A stretch of DNA of 64,000 nt. Source: Pseudomonadales bacterium (GTDB lineage: Bacteria > Pseudomonadota > Gammaproteobacteria > Pseudomonadales > Azotimanducaceae). The notes beneath the pieces were generated by a model. It saw only the letters and a program-made list of their open reading frames with translations, ran no database searches and was not told the DNA's origin. Of this stretch, positions 8,320-17,448 are shown piece after piece; position 1 is the stretch's first letter, and the number at the start of each line of letters is the position of its first letter. The translations under genes and the position numbers were made by a program. Location: positions 372,001 to 436,000 of the forward strand of contig JACKNX010000002.1 of assembly GCA_024234635.1 (NCBI GenBank), read 5' to 3'.

Positions 8320-8672
8320 GCGTCCTGAACTGCAAAGCATGGTGGGAATCCGGGTAGCTTCCACCCTGCTGCTTCCGACCCCTCGTCTTTCCTGACCAGA
8401 TTGCGACGCGCTGCTCGATGCAGCCCGTGCGGAGGTTGTCAGCGTTCTCCGCTGGGGAGGCAACGACCACGCACCCAGGCAGCAATCGATCAGCCGCGGC
8501 TGGTGCGGCCTGCCTGGCAACAAAGTCGCGCGAGATTTCTGATGCGGGCCTGGCTCACAAGGTCAGTCTGCCATGGACCGGGCTGACGGAAGCCAGTATG
8601 TTCACGGCGGGCGCTGCCGGCTAATGGGCGGTGGTTACCTGTGACTGGTCCCATATCAACGAGAAGGCATCG
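8320..8672. other. Intergenic region upstream of the response regulator
   Basis: This 353-bp stretch has no recognisable gene, tRNA or riboswitch. Short open frames within it look unlike proteins. The last bases carry the ribosome-binding site (gagaagg) of the response regulator. Confidence 0.45.
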
Positions 8673-9311
8673 ATGGACGCTCTGAACATCATCATCGTTG
8701 ATGATCACCCCGTTTTTCGCGAGGGACTCGTGCGCCTCGTCGCGCAGCGCTTCGAGGCCACTGTTGTTGAGGCAGCCGATATGCAATCGCTACTGCAACG
8801 GCTCGACGAGGTCGGCCAACCGGACCTGCTGATGCTCGATGTGCTGTTTCCCGGCTTCGACGTGAGCAGAGATCTCGCAGGGTTGCGAAAACGCTTACCT
8901 GTAACAGCAATCGTAGCCATCTCGATGATTGAGGACAGCGCAGGAATAGACGGAATCATGGCGGACGGCGCGAACGGATTCATCAGCAAGTCGGTTTCGC
9001 CTGACACGATTCTCGACGCGCTGACGCGCGTCATGAACGGTGAAATCGTCGAACTGAGGCCATCCGTCTCCGTGTTCAGTTCATCCAAAGGCGAAGCGAC
9101 ACAATCAATGCACCTGAACCTCTCGCCGAGGCAGACGGAAGTACTCGGGTTGCTTTGTACCGGCCGCTCGAACAAGGAAATAGCGAAGGCACTCGGACTC
9201 TCACCGTTTACCGTTCGGATTCATGTTTCTGCCCTGCTTAGAACTCTCGGAGTCTCAACCCGCACCGCCGCAGTTGCAATGGCCGTTCAGAAGGGAATTC
9301 ATACCTCCTGA
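8673..9311 (+). CDS. NarL/LuxR-type response regulator
   Basis: A receiver domain (about residues 3-120) with acidic pocket IVDDHP, phosphoacceptor Asp in LLMLDVLFPG and Lys in GFISKSVSPD is followed by a LuxR-type helix-turn-helix (LSPRQTEVLGLLCTGRSN through FTVRIHVSALLRTLGV). Such proteins activate or repress transcription once phosphorylated. I start it at the ATG at 8673, preceded by gagaagg, rather than at the upstream in-frame GTG. Its 3' end overlaps the convergent hybrid kinase gene by 13 bp, so that kinase is the likely partner. Confidence 0.9.
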   Translation: MDALNIIIVDDHPVFREGLVRLVAQRFEATVVEAADMQSLLQRLDEVGQPDLLMLDVLFPGFDVSRDLAGLRKRLPVTAIVAISMIEDSAGIDGIMADGANGFISKSVSPDTILDALTRVMNGEIVELRPSVSVFSSSKGEATQSMHLNLSPRQTEVLGLLCTGRSNKEIAKALGLSPFTVRIHVSALLRTLGVSTRTAAVAMAVQKGIHTS

Positions 9312-11047
9312 ACCAGAAGGTGCAACAGGAGTGATCTCAATCGCACGGGTCGTACGGGCTTGTGCAGAAGTGGAACACCAGCGGAATTCGCCATCTCACG
9401 AAGTCCTTGTGATGAATCACCACTGATCAGCATCGTGCGCACATCCGGTCGGTGCAAGGAGATCCGACGCAGGAATTCGAGACCATCCTCGTCCCCGATC
9501 TGGCGGTCACTGATCACGATATCAACATCCGGTAGTGTTCGGGGAATCATTAGCATCTGTTGTACTTCACAACCCCAGCGTCGCAGCAACGCACCCGTTG
9601 CATCGAGCACATCAGGGTCATCCTCCACTATCAAAACCCGCTTTCCTGCCAGAAGACCGCCCGAGTCGACTGCGCCTTCATCCCTGAATACGGCTGACGC
9701 TTCCCCACCCCGCTCTATGCCTGAAACGACGAACCGGGTTCCGCTTCCCTCGCCCGACTTGAGCTCGATCGTCAATCTCAGCACGCGCGAGAGTCGCTCC
9801 ACTATTGCGAGTCCGAGACCAAGGCCGGGCATCTGGCGTGTCTCCGAGCTCTCAAGCTTCACGAATTCCTGAAAGATCCGGCGTTGATCCAGCTCAGATA
9901 TCCCGGGACCACCATCCGCTACCAGAATCCTGCACCCGTCCCTTCCACTCCTCCTTGCACCCACAACCACTCTCGCGCCGGGGCAGTATCGAATGGCGTT
10001 GGATATAAGGTTCTGGACAAGCCTTCTGAAGAGTATGGGATCGGTGCGAACGAAGATCGACGTGGAAACCATCCGCAACGTCACGTTGTTCTCCTCGGCG
10101 ATTGGCGCAAAGTCCTTCTCCAGCGCATCGAACAGCTCCTGCAGACTGAAGTCGACCGGATTTACTTTGGTTGTGCGCGCGTCGAGAACCGTAATGTCGA
10201 GCAGAGCATCGAACATATTGGACAACATGCCAAGTGAATCCTTGATCCGGTCCACAACGTGGACGACACGTGGACTGATATCGTCATTCGAAAGCGATTC
10301 GACGAACAGGCCGATGGCATGCAATGGTTGGCGCAGATCATGGCTGGCGTGGGCGAGAAACCGCGACTTGGCCAAGTTTGCCTCTTCCGCATCGCGACGG
10401 GCCTGGTCGAGATCGCGCGCCCGTGCTGTGAGCTCCCGAAGCAGTCCATCCCGTTCGAACTGGAGGCTGCTGGATCGCCTGGAAAACCGGGAGAGCATTC
10501 GCGCCAGCCGCAGTATCACCAGCGTGTACAGAACAAGAAGAACCGGTTCAATCCAGTAACCTTCCAATGCGTACCGCGCTGCCAGCACCGGAACGGCGAA
10601 GCTCATGGAACCGTAACATGCCGGAAGATAGACATGTTGAGTGCCCACAGCGGCGAGGGACATGCCGCCCATCACGAATACCAGGAACATCTGCAGTTCC
10701 TGCAGCTCCACCGGATACAGAACAACACCCGCCACAGCCCAACAGACTCCCACGATCCAGGCACTGGACGTGAACACCGCCAATCGCCCGCGAACGCCGA
10801 AATCGTCAAGGGCCTCGACTGCCTGCGGGCTCCAGATCGTTGCGTAGACGGCCTGAAACACCAACACGGTACTCAACACACCGGCCCAGGCACCGGCAGT
10901 GACAATTCCAACCGCCTGCGACTGGATCCACGCCAGAAGCCAGACTACGAACAGGTGTCCGAATGTCGATATCGACCAACGGGCACCATCGAGCAGCAGT
11001 TCGAGACTGCGACGACGCAGGTAGTCGCCAGCCTCTATGGTCGTCAT
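9299..11047 (-). CDS. Hybrid sensor histidine kinase with six-helix membrane sensor
   Basis: The 582-residue protein starts with about six membrane helices (residues 20-190) and no large periplasmic domain. A coiled linker leads to a HisKA domain with the H box ASHDLRQPLHA, a HATPase domain (NLISNAIRY, GGPGIS, GLGLGLAIVERL) and a C-terminal receiver (VLIVEDDPDV, Asp in VISDRQIGDE, Lys in LLHKPVRP). The HDLRQPLHA form is common in kinases paired with LuxR-type regulators. The ATG overlaps the stop of the TPR gene by ATGA. The chain 14006 to 9299 is therefore probably one transcript, with the response regulator encoded tail to tail. Confidence 0.88.
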   Translation of the reverse strand: MTTIEAGDYLRRRSLELLLDGARWSISTFGHLFVVWLLAWIQSQAVGIVTAGAWAGVLSTVLVFQAVYATIWSPQAVEALDDFGVRGRLAVFTSSAWIVGVCWAVAGVVLYPVELQELQMFLVFVMGGMSLAAVGTQHVYLPACYGSMSFAVPVLAARYALEGYWIEPVLLVLYTLVILRLARMLSRFSRRSSSLQFERDGLLRELTARARDLDQARRDAEEANLAKSRFLAHASHDLRQPLHAIGLFVESLSNDDISPRVVHVVDRIKDSLGMLSNMFDALLDITVLDARTTKVNPVDFSLQELFDALEKDFAPIAEENNVTLRMVSTSIFVRTDPILFRRLVQNLISNAIRYCPGARVVVGARRSGRDGCRILVADGGPGISELDQRRIFQEFVKLESSETRQMPGLGLGLAIVERLSRVLRLTIELKSGEGSGTRFVVSGIERGGEASAVFRDEGAVDSGGLLAGKRVLIVEDDPDVLDATGALLRRWGCEVQQMLMIPRTLPDVDIVISDRQIGDEDGLEFLRRISLHRPDVRTMLISGDSSQGLREMANSAGVPLLHKPVRPVRLRSLLLHLLVQEV

Positions 11048-13335
11048 GGCAGAGACAGATAATCTTGCGCGATCCCGCCCCGCTGCCCGGCCAGGCGCCT
11101 GGCAGCCTCTGGGTCGATAAGCGCAAGCGACGCAAGCCGTGGTTCGAACAAACCGAGTCTCTCGGCCTGCTGCTGCAGAACGCCACGATCCACTTTGTTT
11201 TCCCCGCATTTGCTGAGCGCGATGCCACCGAGCAGAAGCGTCGGTTGGTGCTGCATTCCCTCGAGCACTCCACGCAATGCATCGCAATTGCCGATATCGC
11301 CCAGACGAACCCGCTGAGTCAATGTCTGGGCGAGGTAGTCCATTGCGCCACTCGTCCGAAAGATTGCCTCCGCGCGGTCAATGTGCTCGAGCGCCTCCTG
11401 GCGTTTGCCGCGCCGGGCTTTATATCTGGCCAGCAGTACCAGCGACTCGCCGGCATCTAGCAGGAGCCCTTTCTTTTCGTAGGCGCGTACCAGATCGTGC
11501 AGATCCTGACCGACGTCGTCCAGTCCGGTAAACAGGTTCAATCGAAGGGTTTCAAACCGCACGTGCAGAGCGAACTCCCCTTCCGGATGTTCAATCGCGT
11601 TGGCTTCGGCCTCGAGAAAGCGTGTACGCGCAGAAGCGAACCGCCCCGCCACGAAATCGATACGACCCTGGTGGTACGGCCACCAGGCGACACCGATCTG
11701 ATCACCGTACTTCTGGAACTGCTCTAGTGCCTGGGAAAAGCGCTCGCTCGCCTCGTCCAGCCTGCCAAGCTTGAACAGGGAGATACCCATGTTCTCAAGC
11801 ATGATGGCGGCACCCGCCTGCACCTCCCGTCGTTGGTAGCTCGCAAACACCTGACACTTGAGTTCGTAGCCGGATTCAAGATCCCCCGTCAGGTCCCGCA
11901 CGATAGCCAGCGCCTGCCTCGCGGCATCGACTTCCGACTCGTTCCCGGCTTCCAACGAGAGGTCCATAGCAGCCGTGTAAAGCTGACTCGAGGCATCCAG
12001 ATCGCCTGCCGATCGCAAGCGATCGCCCTTCTCTCTCAATACTTGACTCCTGCCGAAAGGATCATCCATCTCGCGCATGAGTTCATCCGCCTGATCGAGA
12101 TAACGATCCGCATTTTCACTCCCAAGATCAGCCGCGACGACCAGCGCACGCGCCAGAACACCACGCAGATCGAGACGAATTGCCTTTTCGATCGCCCGCT
12201 CGGCAGCCGCCAGCCCACTTTCCCACGCCCCTTCCCGTCGTCGGATCTTTGCTTCTACGATATCAATCAGAGGATCCTGGGCGAAAAAAGGACTGCTGCG
12301 CAGGTTCGTGAGCGTCTCGTACGCTGCAATGAGCTGATTGCCCTCCGTTTGAACGCTTGCCAGAGCCAGACCATAGGATAGCTCTTCAGGGTAGAACGCG
12401 TTCAGGGCCGCGTACTGCGTCTGCGCATCCCGCCAGTGATGATTCAGATAGTGCAGGCGTGCTTCGATCATCAGCTGTTTTTCGCGGGAAAGCCCGCGTC
12501 GTCTATCAAAAGCAATTTTTATATGCTGAAGCGCCTGCTTCTGATAGCCAAGGAAATCGAGCGCCTCGGCAAGCATGGCATTGACCATTGGATGTCCGGG
12601 CTCCAGCTCCAACGCCCTGCGAAGATACCTGACTGCCTCGGCCCCCTCGCCACGGCGCAGCGCCTGAACGCCACGAGCATACGGCTCGGTGCCATCTGAG
12701 GTTTGCGGTAGCTCCGTGTCCGCTGATTGCTGTTCGCCCGTTGAAAACGGATCGATGTGCAGCCAGTCAAACACCTGCAGGGCGGTTCTGGCGGCTAGAT
12801 CCGAAAGCGTATCAGGCTGTCCACGAAGCACGGCCTTGCCCAACTGAGTGCCATCGCTTTCGGTTACTTCGAGGATGGCCAGTAACGTTGTGGAATCGCC
12901 ATCGTCAGCCAGCGTGATATCGATGCGACGCCTTGCACCAGCGTGGCTTCTGGGTGCGGAAAACGCGGAAATCATGCTCACACCGCCACCCACAACGGTC
13001 GCTTCTCCCCGCAATCGCACTCGGTTCCCCGCCTGCATATACGCAGCGAACACCTGCTCAAACGCGGCATCCACCCATACGGATGCCTCCGTCAGTTGCG
13101 TGTGAATCACCATGTCAGCGACCACTGGTGTGGATCGACTGGTCACCAGTGCATACCAGGCAACAATACCGAACAGCGCCGCAACGATACCCACGATTGC
13201 AATATCACGTCGCCAACCATCGCTTCCGGAATCTTCGGTCAGCGTCGAGCGAAGTGCATCGATGGCGTCACCAAGTGCGTTGTCCTGAGGCGTCCGCGCC
13301 GCCTGGGTTTGGTTCTGTTGTTGATCCTCCTCCAT
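11044..13335 (-). CDS. Membrane-anchored TPR-repeat protein
   Basis: About 45 charged, Gln-rich residues lie on the cytoplasmic side, then one membrane helix (IAIVGIVAALFGIVAWYALV), a beta-type domain to about residue 215, and a long array of tetratricopeptide-like helices to the end (for example GTEPYARGVQALRRGEGAEA, MLENMGISLFKLGRLDEAS). The layout resembles CadC/ToxR-like transmembrane regulators with TPR domains, but the N-terminal winged helix is absent. I prefer the ATG at 13335; a TTG at 13359 would overlap the upstream stop as TTGA. It sits between an exported protein and the hybrid kinase in an overlapping chain, so it may feed the kinase a periplasmic signal. Confidence 0.7.
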   Translation of the reverse strand: MEEDQQQNQTQAARTPQDNALGDAIDALRSTLTEDSGSDGWRRDIAIVGIVAALFGIVAWYALVTSRSTPVVADMVIHTQLTEASVWVDAAFEQVFAAYMQAGNRVRLRGEATVVGGGVSMISAFSAPRSHAGARRRIDITLADDGDSTTLLAILEVTESDGTQLGKAVLRGQPDTLSDLAARTALQVFDWLHIDPFSTGEQQSADTELPQTSDGTEPYARGVQALRRGEGAEAVRYLRRALELEPGHPMVNAMLAEALDFLGYQKQALQHIKIAFDRRRGLSREKQLMIEARLHYLNHHWRDAQTQYAALNAFYPEELSYGLALASVQTEGNQLIAAYETLTNLRSSPFFAQDPLIDIVEAKIRRREGAWESGLAAAERAIEKAIRLDLRGVLARALVVAADLGSENADRYLDQADELMREMDDPFGRSQVLREKGDRLRSAGDLDASSQLYTAAMDLSLEAGNESEVDAARQALAIVRDLTGDLESGYELKCQVFASYQRREVQAGAAIMLENMGISLFKLGRLDEASERFSQALEQFQKYGDQIGVAWWPYHQGRIDFVAGRFASARTRFLEAEANAIEHPEGEFALHVRFETLRLNLFTGLDDVGQDLHDLVRAYEKKGLLLDAGESLVLLARYKARRGKRQEALEHIDRAEAIFRTSGAMDYLAQTLTQRVRLGDIGNCDALRGVLEGMQHQPTLLLGGIALSKCGENKVDRGVLQQQAERLGLFEPRLASLALIDPEAARRLAGQRGGIAQDYLSLP

Positions 13336-13355
13336 GGGCGCAGTGTACGGTGAAG

Positions 13356-14006
13356 TCAATCCACGTTCGACTTCGGGGACTTCAGGCCGCGAAGTGCCTT
13401 GAGAGCATTACCGATGTCAGGCGCTTCGGTGATCGTTTGCGGCCAGACTTCCGGATCGTACGTCGCCTCATCAACGGACACGCCCGGTTCCAGACTCGTG
13501 ATGCGTTGCACCTTCCCGACGACTTCCTGTTCAGCAAGGATTCCCTCCGAAGCCAGGCAGACGCGGCCCATCGTCACCGAACGACTGACCGTGCAGTCAA
13601 TCCCGTTCACGGTCTGTACCTCGCCCGTCGATTCGTATTGCATTGCCTGCATGAACACCGCCTGCACTGTCTCAGGGGAGGCTTCCGCCATGCTTGACAC
13701 GAGGGTGTCGAAAACCGGGTTCTTCACTTTCGTGTCCCGCTTTCCGTCGTACGTGAATATGTAGGCATGTTTGTGGATGACGTAGCGCGTATCATCTTTT
13801 CGGAACGGCCCGAATCCGGGCCTGGCGTTCCACTTTTCGAACCGTTCATGACCATAGGCGCGTTGAAAAATTGAAAACCCGCCTTTGGTTACGCCTAGAA
13901 CTTCGTACGCCGCGCAATACGCTTCGGTCGGGTGGAGCAGCGTCGCTTCGGCATGCGAAAGCGCGCACCCGATCGTCACACTCAGCAGGATCAGGGTTCG
14001 ATTCAT
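13356..14006 (-). CDS. Exported protein of unknown function
   Basis: The protein has 216 residues with a signal peptide (TLILLSVTIGCALSHAEA) and a soluble periplasmic part with three cysteines after it. Residues 90-150 carry SSMAEASPETVQAVFMQAMQ and a VNGIDCTVSRSVTMGRVCL stretch that resembles exported proteins with DUF4412-like layout, but the match is weak. It is the first gene of the chain with the TPR protein and hybrid kinase, and its stop overlaps a possible TTG start of the TPR gene. A role as ligand-binding or sensor accessory protein is inference only. Confidence 0.6.
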   Translation of the reverse strand: MNRTLILLSVTIGCALSHAEATLLHPTEAYCAAYEVLGVTKGGFSIFQRAYGHERFEKWNARPGFGPFRKDDTRYVIHKHAYIFTYDGKRDTKVKNPVFDTLVSSMAEASPETVQAVFMQAMQYESTGEVQTVNGIDCTVSRSVTMGRVCLASEGILAEQEVVGKVQRITSLEPGVSVDEATYDPEVWPQTITEAPDIGNALKALRGLKSPKSNVD

Positions 14007-14342
14007 CGTGGTCGCCAGACATTAGTGCACAGAGGTGCGGTTTGGGACCAACAGGACGCGGCTCAATTTGCCCGCGTGTAGTAGCACAGACGTTCTAGTG
14101 TCTCACGCGTTCGGTCTTGCTAGTGTCCACTCTCTTTACTCGACGGGAATCGCAAGTGAGGCTACTGCTAGCATTGTTCAGCCTCGGTCTGGCTTCCACG
14201 GAGTTCGCGCGAGTTCGCGACAAGGCCATGCGCTATCCCTCGCTCAACGGCGATGGGAGTCCTGCTTCCATCAGGGCTTCGACTCTGCTTCCCCATCTTC
14301 GCATCTCGGTTGAGATTCATCCCTGCTACCCAGGAAACGATT
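14007..14342. other. Divergent intergenic region before VWA gene, with direct repeat
   Basis: This 336-bp stretch between divergent genes contains the direct repeat CTAGTGTC at 14095-14102 and 14120-14127 (25 bp apart) and a related TTAGTGCAC near 14019. Evenly spaced repeats here could be regulator sites. No RNA gene or convincing small protein is visible. Confidence 0.4.
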
Positions 14343-15758
14343 ATGAACGAACGACTCCTTATCTTTCTCCTCGTCGCAATCGCCAGCGTTTCCGTACAGG
14401 CTGAAGAGAGCACAACTCCCTCGCCGATTGAGTTTATCTACGATTCAAGCGGCTCCATGTGGGGTCAGATCGGAGGTAAAGCGAAGGTCGAGATCGCCCG
14501 CGAGGTCATGGCGAGCACCGTGGCCAACCTGCCGGACGGGCAGAGGATCGGCCTGGTAGCCTATGGACACCGCAGCGAGGGAGACTGCGACGATGTAGAA
14601 ACGCTGCTGAGCGATGCTGAGCCCGCCGCAGTGCCCGCGGCGCTCACCGCGATCCGACCGCTCGGCAAAACGCCCCTGGCAAGATCCGCGATGCAGGTAA
14701 TCGGTCAGCTTGAGCGTAGCCAGCAGAAAGCAACGGTCATCCTGCTGACCGATGGCATCGAGTCCTGCGGCGGCGATCTGTGTACAGTGGTGAAATCTGC
14801 ACGCGAGCGTGGCATCGAATTTGTGATGCACATCGTTGGCTTCGGCCTCAAACCCGGCGAAACAGCGCCATTGGAATGCGCCGCGGCGGCGGGCGGCGGG
14901 CGCTACTACGATGCGAACGACGCTGCAGAGCTGGCAGCCGGAATGAATGAGGCAACGACACAGACCGTTGACCTCCCGATGAACATCAGCGTCCGGGCGA
15001 CCAAGAACGGGACACCTCTCGACGCCTACATCACGGCATACGCAGCTGGCAGCAACAATGCCATCCAGAACGCGCGCACGTATCACAAGGGTGCCCTGTT
15101 CCATCTGGCACCAGGAAAATATGATCTGAAAGTCAGCGCTCTGGAAAACACGGATCTGAAGCCCATCTGGCTCAGGAACGTGGAGACTTCTGCGGAGGTG
15201 ATGACGGAGAAGGAAGTCAGTTTCGACGCGGGAACAGTTCGCGTCAGCGTACTGAACAATTCGCAGGGCTGGGATTCCGTGGTGAAGATCAGCGATAGTG
15301 AGACCGTGGTTTCGCAGGCCCGTACCTATGGCCGTAGCACGGAGATGCAGGTTCCGCCAGGCATCTACTCCGGTACCGTCCAGGCACTGGCCGTGGAGGG
15401 CACCGTCACCACCTTCAAACTGGCCGAATTCGAGGTCTCGGCGGGGACAACGACTGAGGTGACACACACCTTCAACACGGGTATCGCCATGATCGGTGTG
15501 CGGATAGGTGACGAACTGGTGGATGCGGTGGTCAGCATCTCTGATCGCTATACCGGAAAGAACGTTGCCGGCGCGCGTACATACACCAGCGCCAGCTCAA
15601 ATCCGCGAAGGTTTGTCCTAACTCCGGGAAGCTATTCCGTGACGTATTCGAGTCTCGGCAAGCACAAGGGACATAGCGGCAGCTTCGACATGGACATCGA
15701 CGCAGAAGGCGCGGTCGAACGCGTGATCGAACTGACGACCGCCGTGGATGAACGCTGA
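14343..15758 (+). CDS. Exported von Willebrand factor A domain protein with three internal repeats
   Basis: The signal peptide (LLIFLLVAIASVSVQA) is followed by a VWA domain with an intact metal site: DSSGS at residues 34-38, a conserved Thr in GKTPLARS and Asp in LLTDGIESC. After about residue 215 come three related modules of about 75-85 residues. Each contains ARTY followed by a strand and PGxY: NARTYHKGALFHLAPGKY, QARTYGRSTEMQVPPGIY and GARTYTSASSN with LTPGSY. These look like small beta-sandwich modules. VWA domains bind partner proteins through the metal site. The start has a good ribosome site (aggaaac). It stands next to the divergent kinase chain; the role is unknown. Confidence 0.8.
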   Translation: MNERLLIFLLVAIASVSVQAEESTTPSPIEFIYDSSGSMWGQIGGKAKVEIAREVMASTVANLPDGQRIGLVAYGHRSEGDCDDVETLLSDAEPAAVPAALTAIRPLGKTPLARSAMQVIGQLERSQQKATVILLTDGIESCGGDLCTVVKSARERGIEFVMHIVGFGLKPGETAPLECAAAAGGGRYYDANDAAELAAGMNEATTQTVDLPMNISVRATKNGTPLDAYITAYAAGSNNAIQNARTYHKGALFHLAPGKYDLKVSALENTDLKPIWLRNVETSAEVMTEKEVSFDAGTVRVSVLNNSQGWDSVVKISDSETVVSQARTYGRSTEMQVPPGIYSGTVQALAVEGTVTTFKLAEFEVSAGTTTEVTHTFNTGIAMIGVRIGDELVDAVVSISDRYTGKNVAGARTYTSASSNPRRFVLTPGSYSVTYSSLGKHKGHSGSFDMDIDAEGAVERVIELTTAVDER

Positions 15759-16268
15759 ACGCGGATTCGCCTGCTTCCCGCAATGCACATCGTTGTGAAG
15801 GAGGAGAAGGATTGAACAGACAGGTCGTTTTCCGACGAATGCGACGCATTCGCCAGGCTGGGCGAGCCGGGGGAGATCGTCGCAGATGAAGCAAATATGC
15901 TGACGATTGAGAATCGCCGCGCGAACGTCAGTCTATCCGACGTCCTTGAGGGTTTTGCCGCTACAGAGTTCCTGATCAATACCGGCATCGACATCCCCGA
16001 GCCAGCCGTCAGGATGGTTCGGAAGGAGTTCGTAGAGGGGCCAGTAGTCGCGAGCGAATCGGGTTTGCGTTGCGTCAACCCAGGTCCTCCTGGACAGCCA
16101 AGTCAGCGTCCTAGGCGAGATCAATGGACTAACTCGTATGTGCATGCAGCGGGGCGTCCGGGAATCTGGCACATCGGACGAGGAAACTGCTCGCAACCAC
16201 GGATTGACATGACCAACTTCGGTAGTGTGCGCAATCTTCGAATTCCAGAAACAACAGGGGGATTACCC
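15759..16268. other. Long intergenic region with degraded coding-like sequence
   Basis: This 510-bp region holds the probable gene remnant listed separately and, at its end, the ribosome site (aggggga) of the next gene. No RNA gene is evident. Confidence 0.4.
15783..16208 (+). pseudogene. Possible decayed gene of unknown family
   Basis: Starting at an ATG (MHIVVKEEKD) the frame meets a TGA at 15813, then continues with protein-like sequence (SDECDAFARLGEPGEIVAD and LSDVLEGFAATEFLINTG) to about 16060. From about 16048 another frame becomes protein-like (QVLLDSQVSVLGEINGLTRM) and ends at a TGA near 16208. One nonsense change and one frameshift would explain this. The opposite strand gives only Ser/Arg-rich shadow sequence. 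No family is recognised, and chance open frames are possible in this base composition. Confidence 0.3.
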
Positions 16269-17198
16269 ATGATGAGGATGCTATTGGCGAGTTGCGTGCT
16301 CGCACTTTTCCTGGCCGGCTCAGCCACGGCCGGCGTGATCTATGAGATCGAGGTAAAAGACTACAGGAGCAACGCAACGCAAGCGCCGGAGTCAACTGAA
16401 GTGTCGGCCGTGTCAGTGGAAGGCAAATTGCTCAAGATGGAGATCCAGGCCGATCCAGACGCGCCGACACCTCATCAGGGCCGAAGCAGCGCCACCGCCA
16501 AAGCTGGTAACGGTACCTCAGCTGGCCTCGCCGCTGGCAGCAGCGTCGGCTCCAACGTCTCAGGCGGCGACATGCTCTTCAACGGCCATCGTCGCGAGAT
16601 GAAGGTTGTCGATCATCGTGATGGGTCGTACATGGTGATCGATATGAACGCTATCAAGCAGATTGCCGGACAGACGAACAACGCCATGTCGCAACTGGGG
16701 GAAGCACTGAAGAACGTTCCTGATGACAAGCGTGCGATGATTGCTGAAATGATGAAGCAGCGGATGCCGCAAGCAGCGGCTGCGCCCAAACGGTCGACGA
16801 GCGAGTTGCGCGGGACCGGGGAAACCGGCACGAAGAATGGCTACCAGGCGGTCAAGTACGAGGTTTGGCAAGACGGGCGGAAAAGGCGGGAAATGTGGGT
16901 GACAGACTGGAGCAGTATCGAGGGCGGTGCGCAGGCACGGGAGGCATTCAACTCATTGGCGGAGTTTTTCAAAGAACTGAAGGACGCGATACCGAAGTTC
17001 GGCGAAAGCAACAAGAACGCCTCGTTCGAACACATGAAGGAACTTGGCGGATTTCCGGTGCTGACGCGAGAGTTCAACCGCGGCGGAGAGTTGGAGAGTG
17101 AGAACGCGCTGCGGTCGGCCAGGCGAGCGACGCTCAATCCGGAAGACTTCGAACCCCCTGCTGGCTATAAGCGTCAGGCGATGCCCGGCGTGCGCTAA
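16269..17198 (+). CDS. Exported protein, DUF4412-like
   Basis: The product has 309 residues with a signal peptide (MLLASCVLALFLAGSATAG). The mature part contains a low-complexity Ala/Gly/Ser stretch near residues 75-95. It then has MLFNGHRREMKVVDHRDGSY and a Met-rich helical segment (MIAEMMKQRMP), followed by a second beta domain (YEVWQDGRKRREMWVTDW). This order resembles exported DUF4412 proteins, whose function is unknown. The ATG at 16269 is preceded by aggggga. A much longer in-frame extension upstream is rejected because it would bury the signal peptide. Confidence 0.65.
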   Translation: MMRMLLASCVLALFLAGSATAGVIYEIEVKDYRSNATQAPESTEVSAVSVEGKLLKMEIQADPDAPTPHQGRSSATAKAGNGTSAGLAAGSSVGSNVSGGDMLFNGHRREMKVVDHRDGSYMVIDMNAIKQIAGQTNNAMSQLGEALKNVPDDKRAMIAEMMKQRMPQAAAAPKRSTSELRGTGETGTKNGYQAVKYEVWQDGRKRREMWVTDWSSIEGGAQAREAFNSLAEFFKELKDAIPKFGESNKNASFEHMKELGGFPVLTREFNRGGELESENALRSARRATLNPEDFEPPAGYKRQAMPGVR

Positions 17199-17448
17199 GG
17201 TCGGTACGGTTGGTTTGACCCCACAGGCCCGCGAGTCCGGTGCACAGGTGTGACAGGGCGGACCCGGAATGGAAGTGGTATGCCGTTACCGGCAGGCAGG
17301 ACGGCCATGGCGCAATCTACGCCAAGGACCCACGTAGAAAGGGTCCCGTACCAGCCTCACGGAGGCACCGCTTGGGCTATCGCACCACATGAGAGGCGCT
17401 ATTTCGTCGGTTGCGCTTGTGAGTAGGTACTCGTGGCGGAAGTGCACA

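Noticed and set aside
15897..16268. Longer start for the DUF4412-like gene
   Set aside because: It would place 124 residues before a clear signal peptide; a good ribosome site precedes the ATG at 16269.
17199..17448. GC-rich 250-bp region between the DUF4412-like gene and rdgC, inspected for a tRNA, riboswitch or IS remnant
   Set aside because: No cloverleaf, riboswitch core or terminal repeats could be made out.
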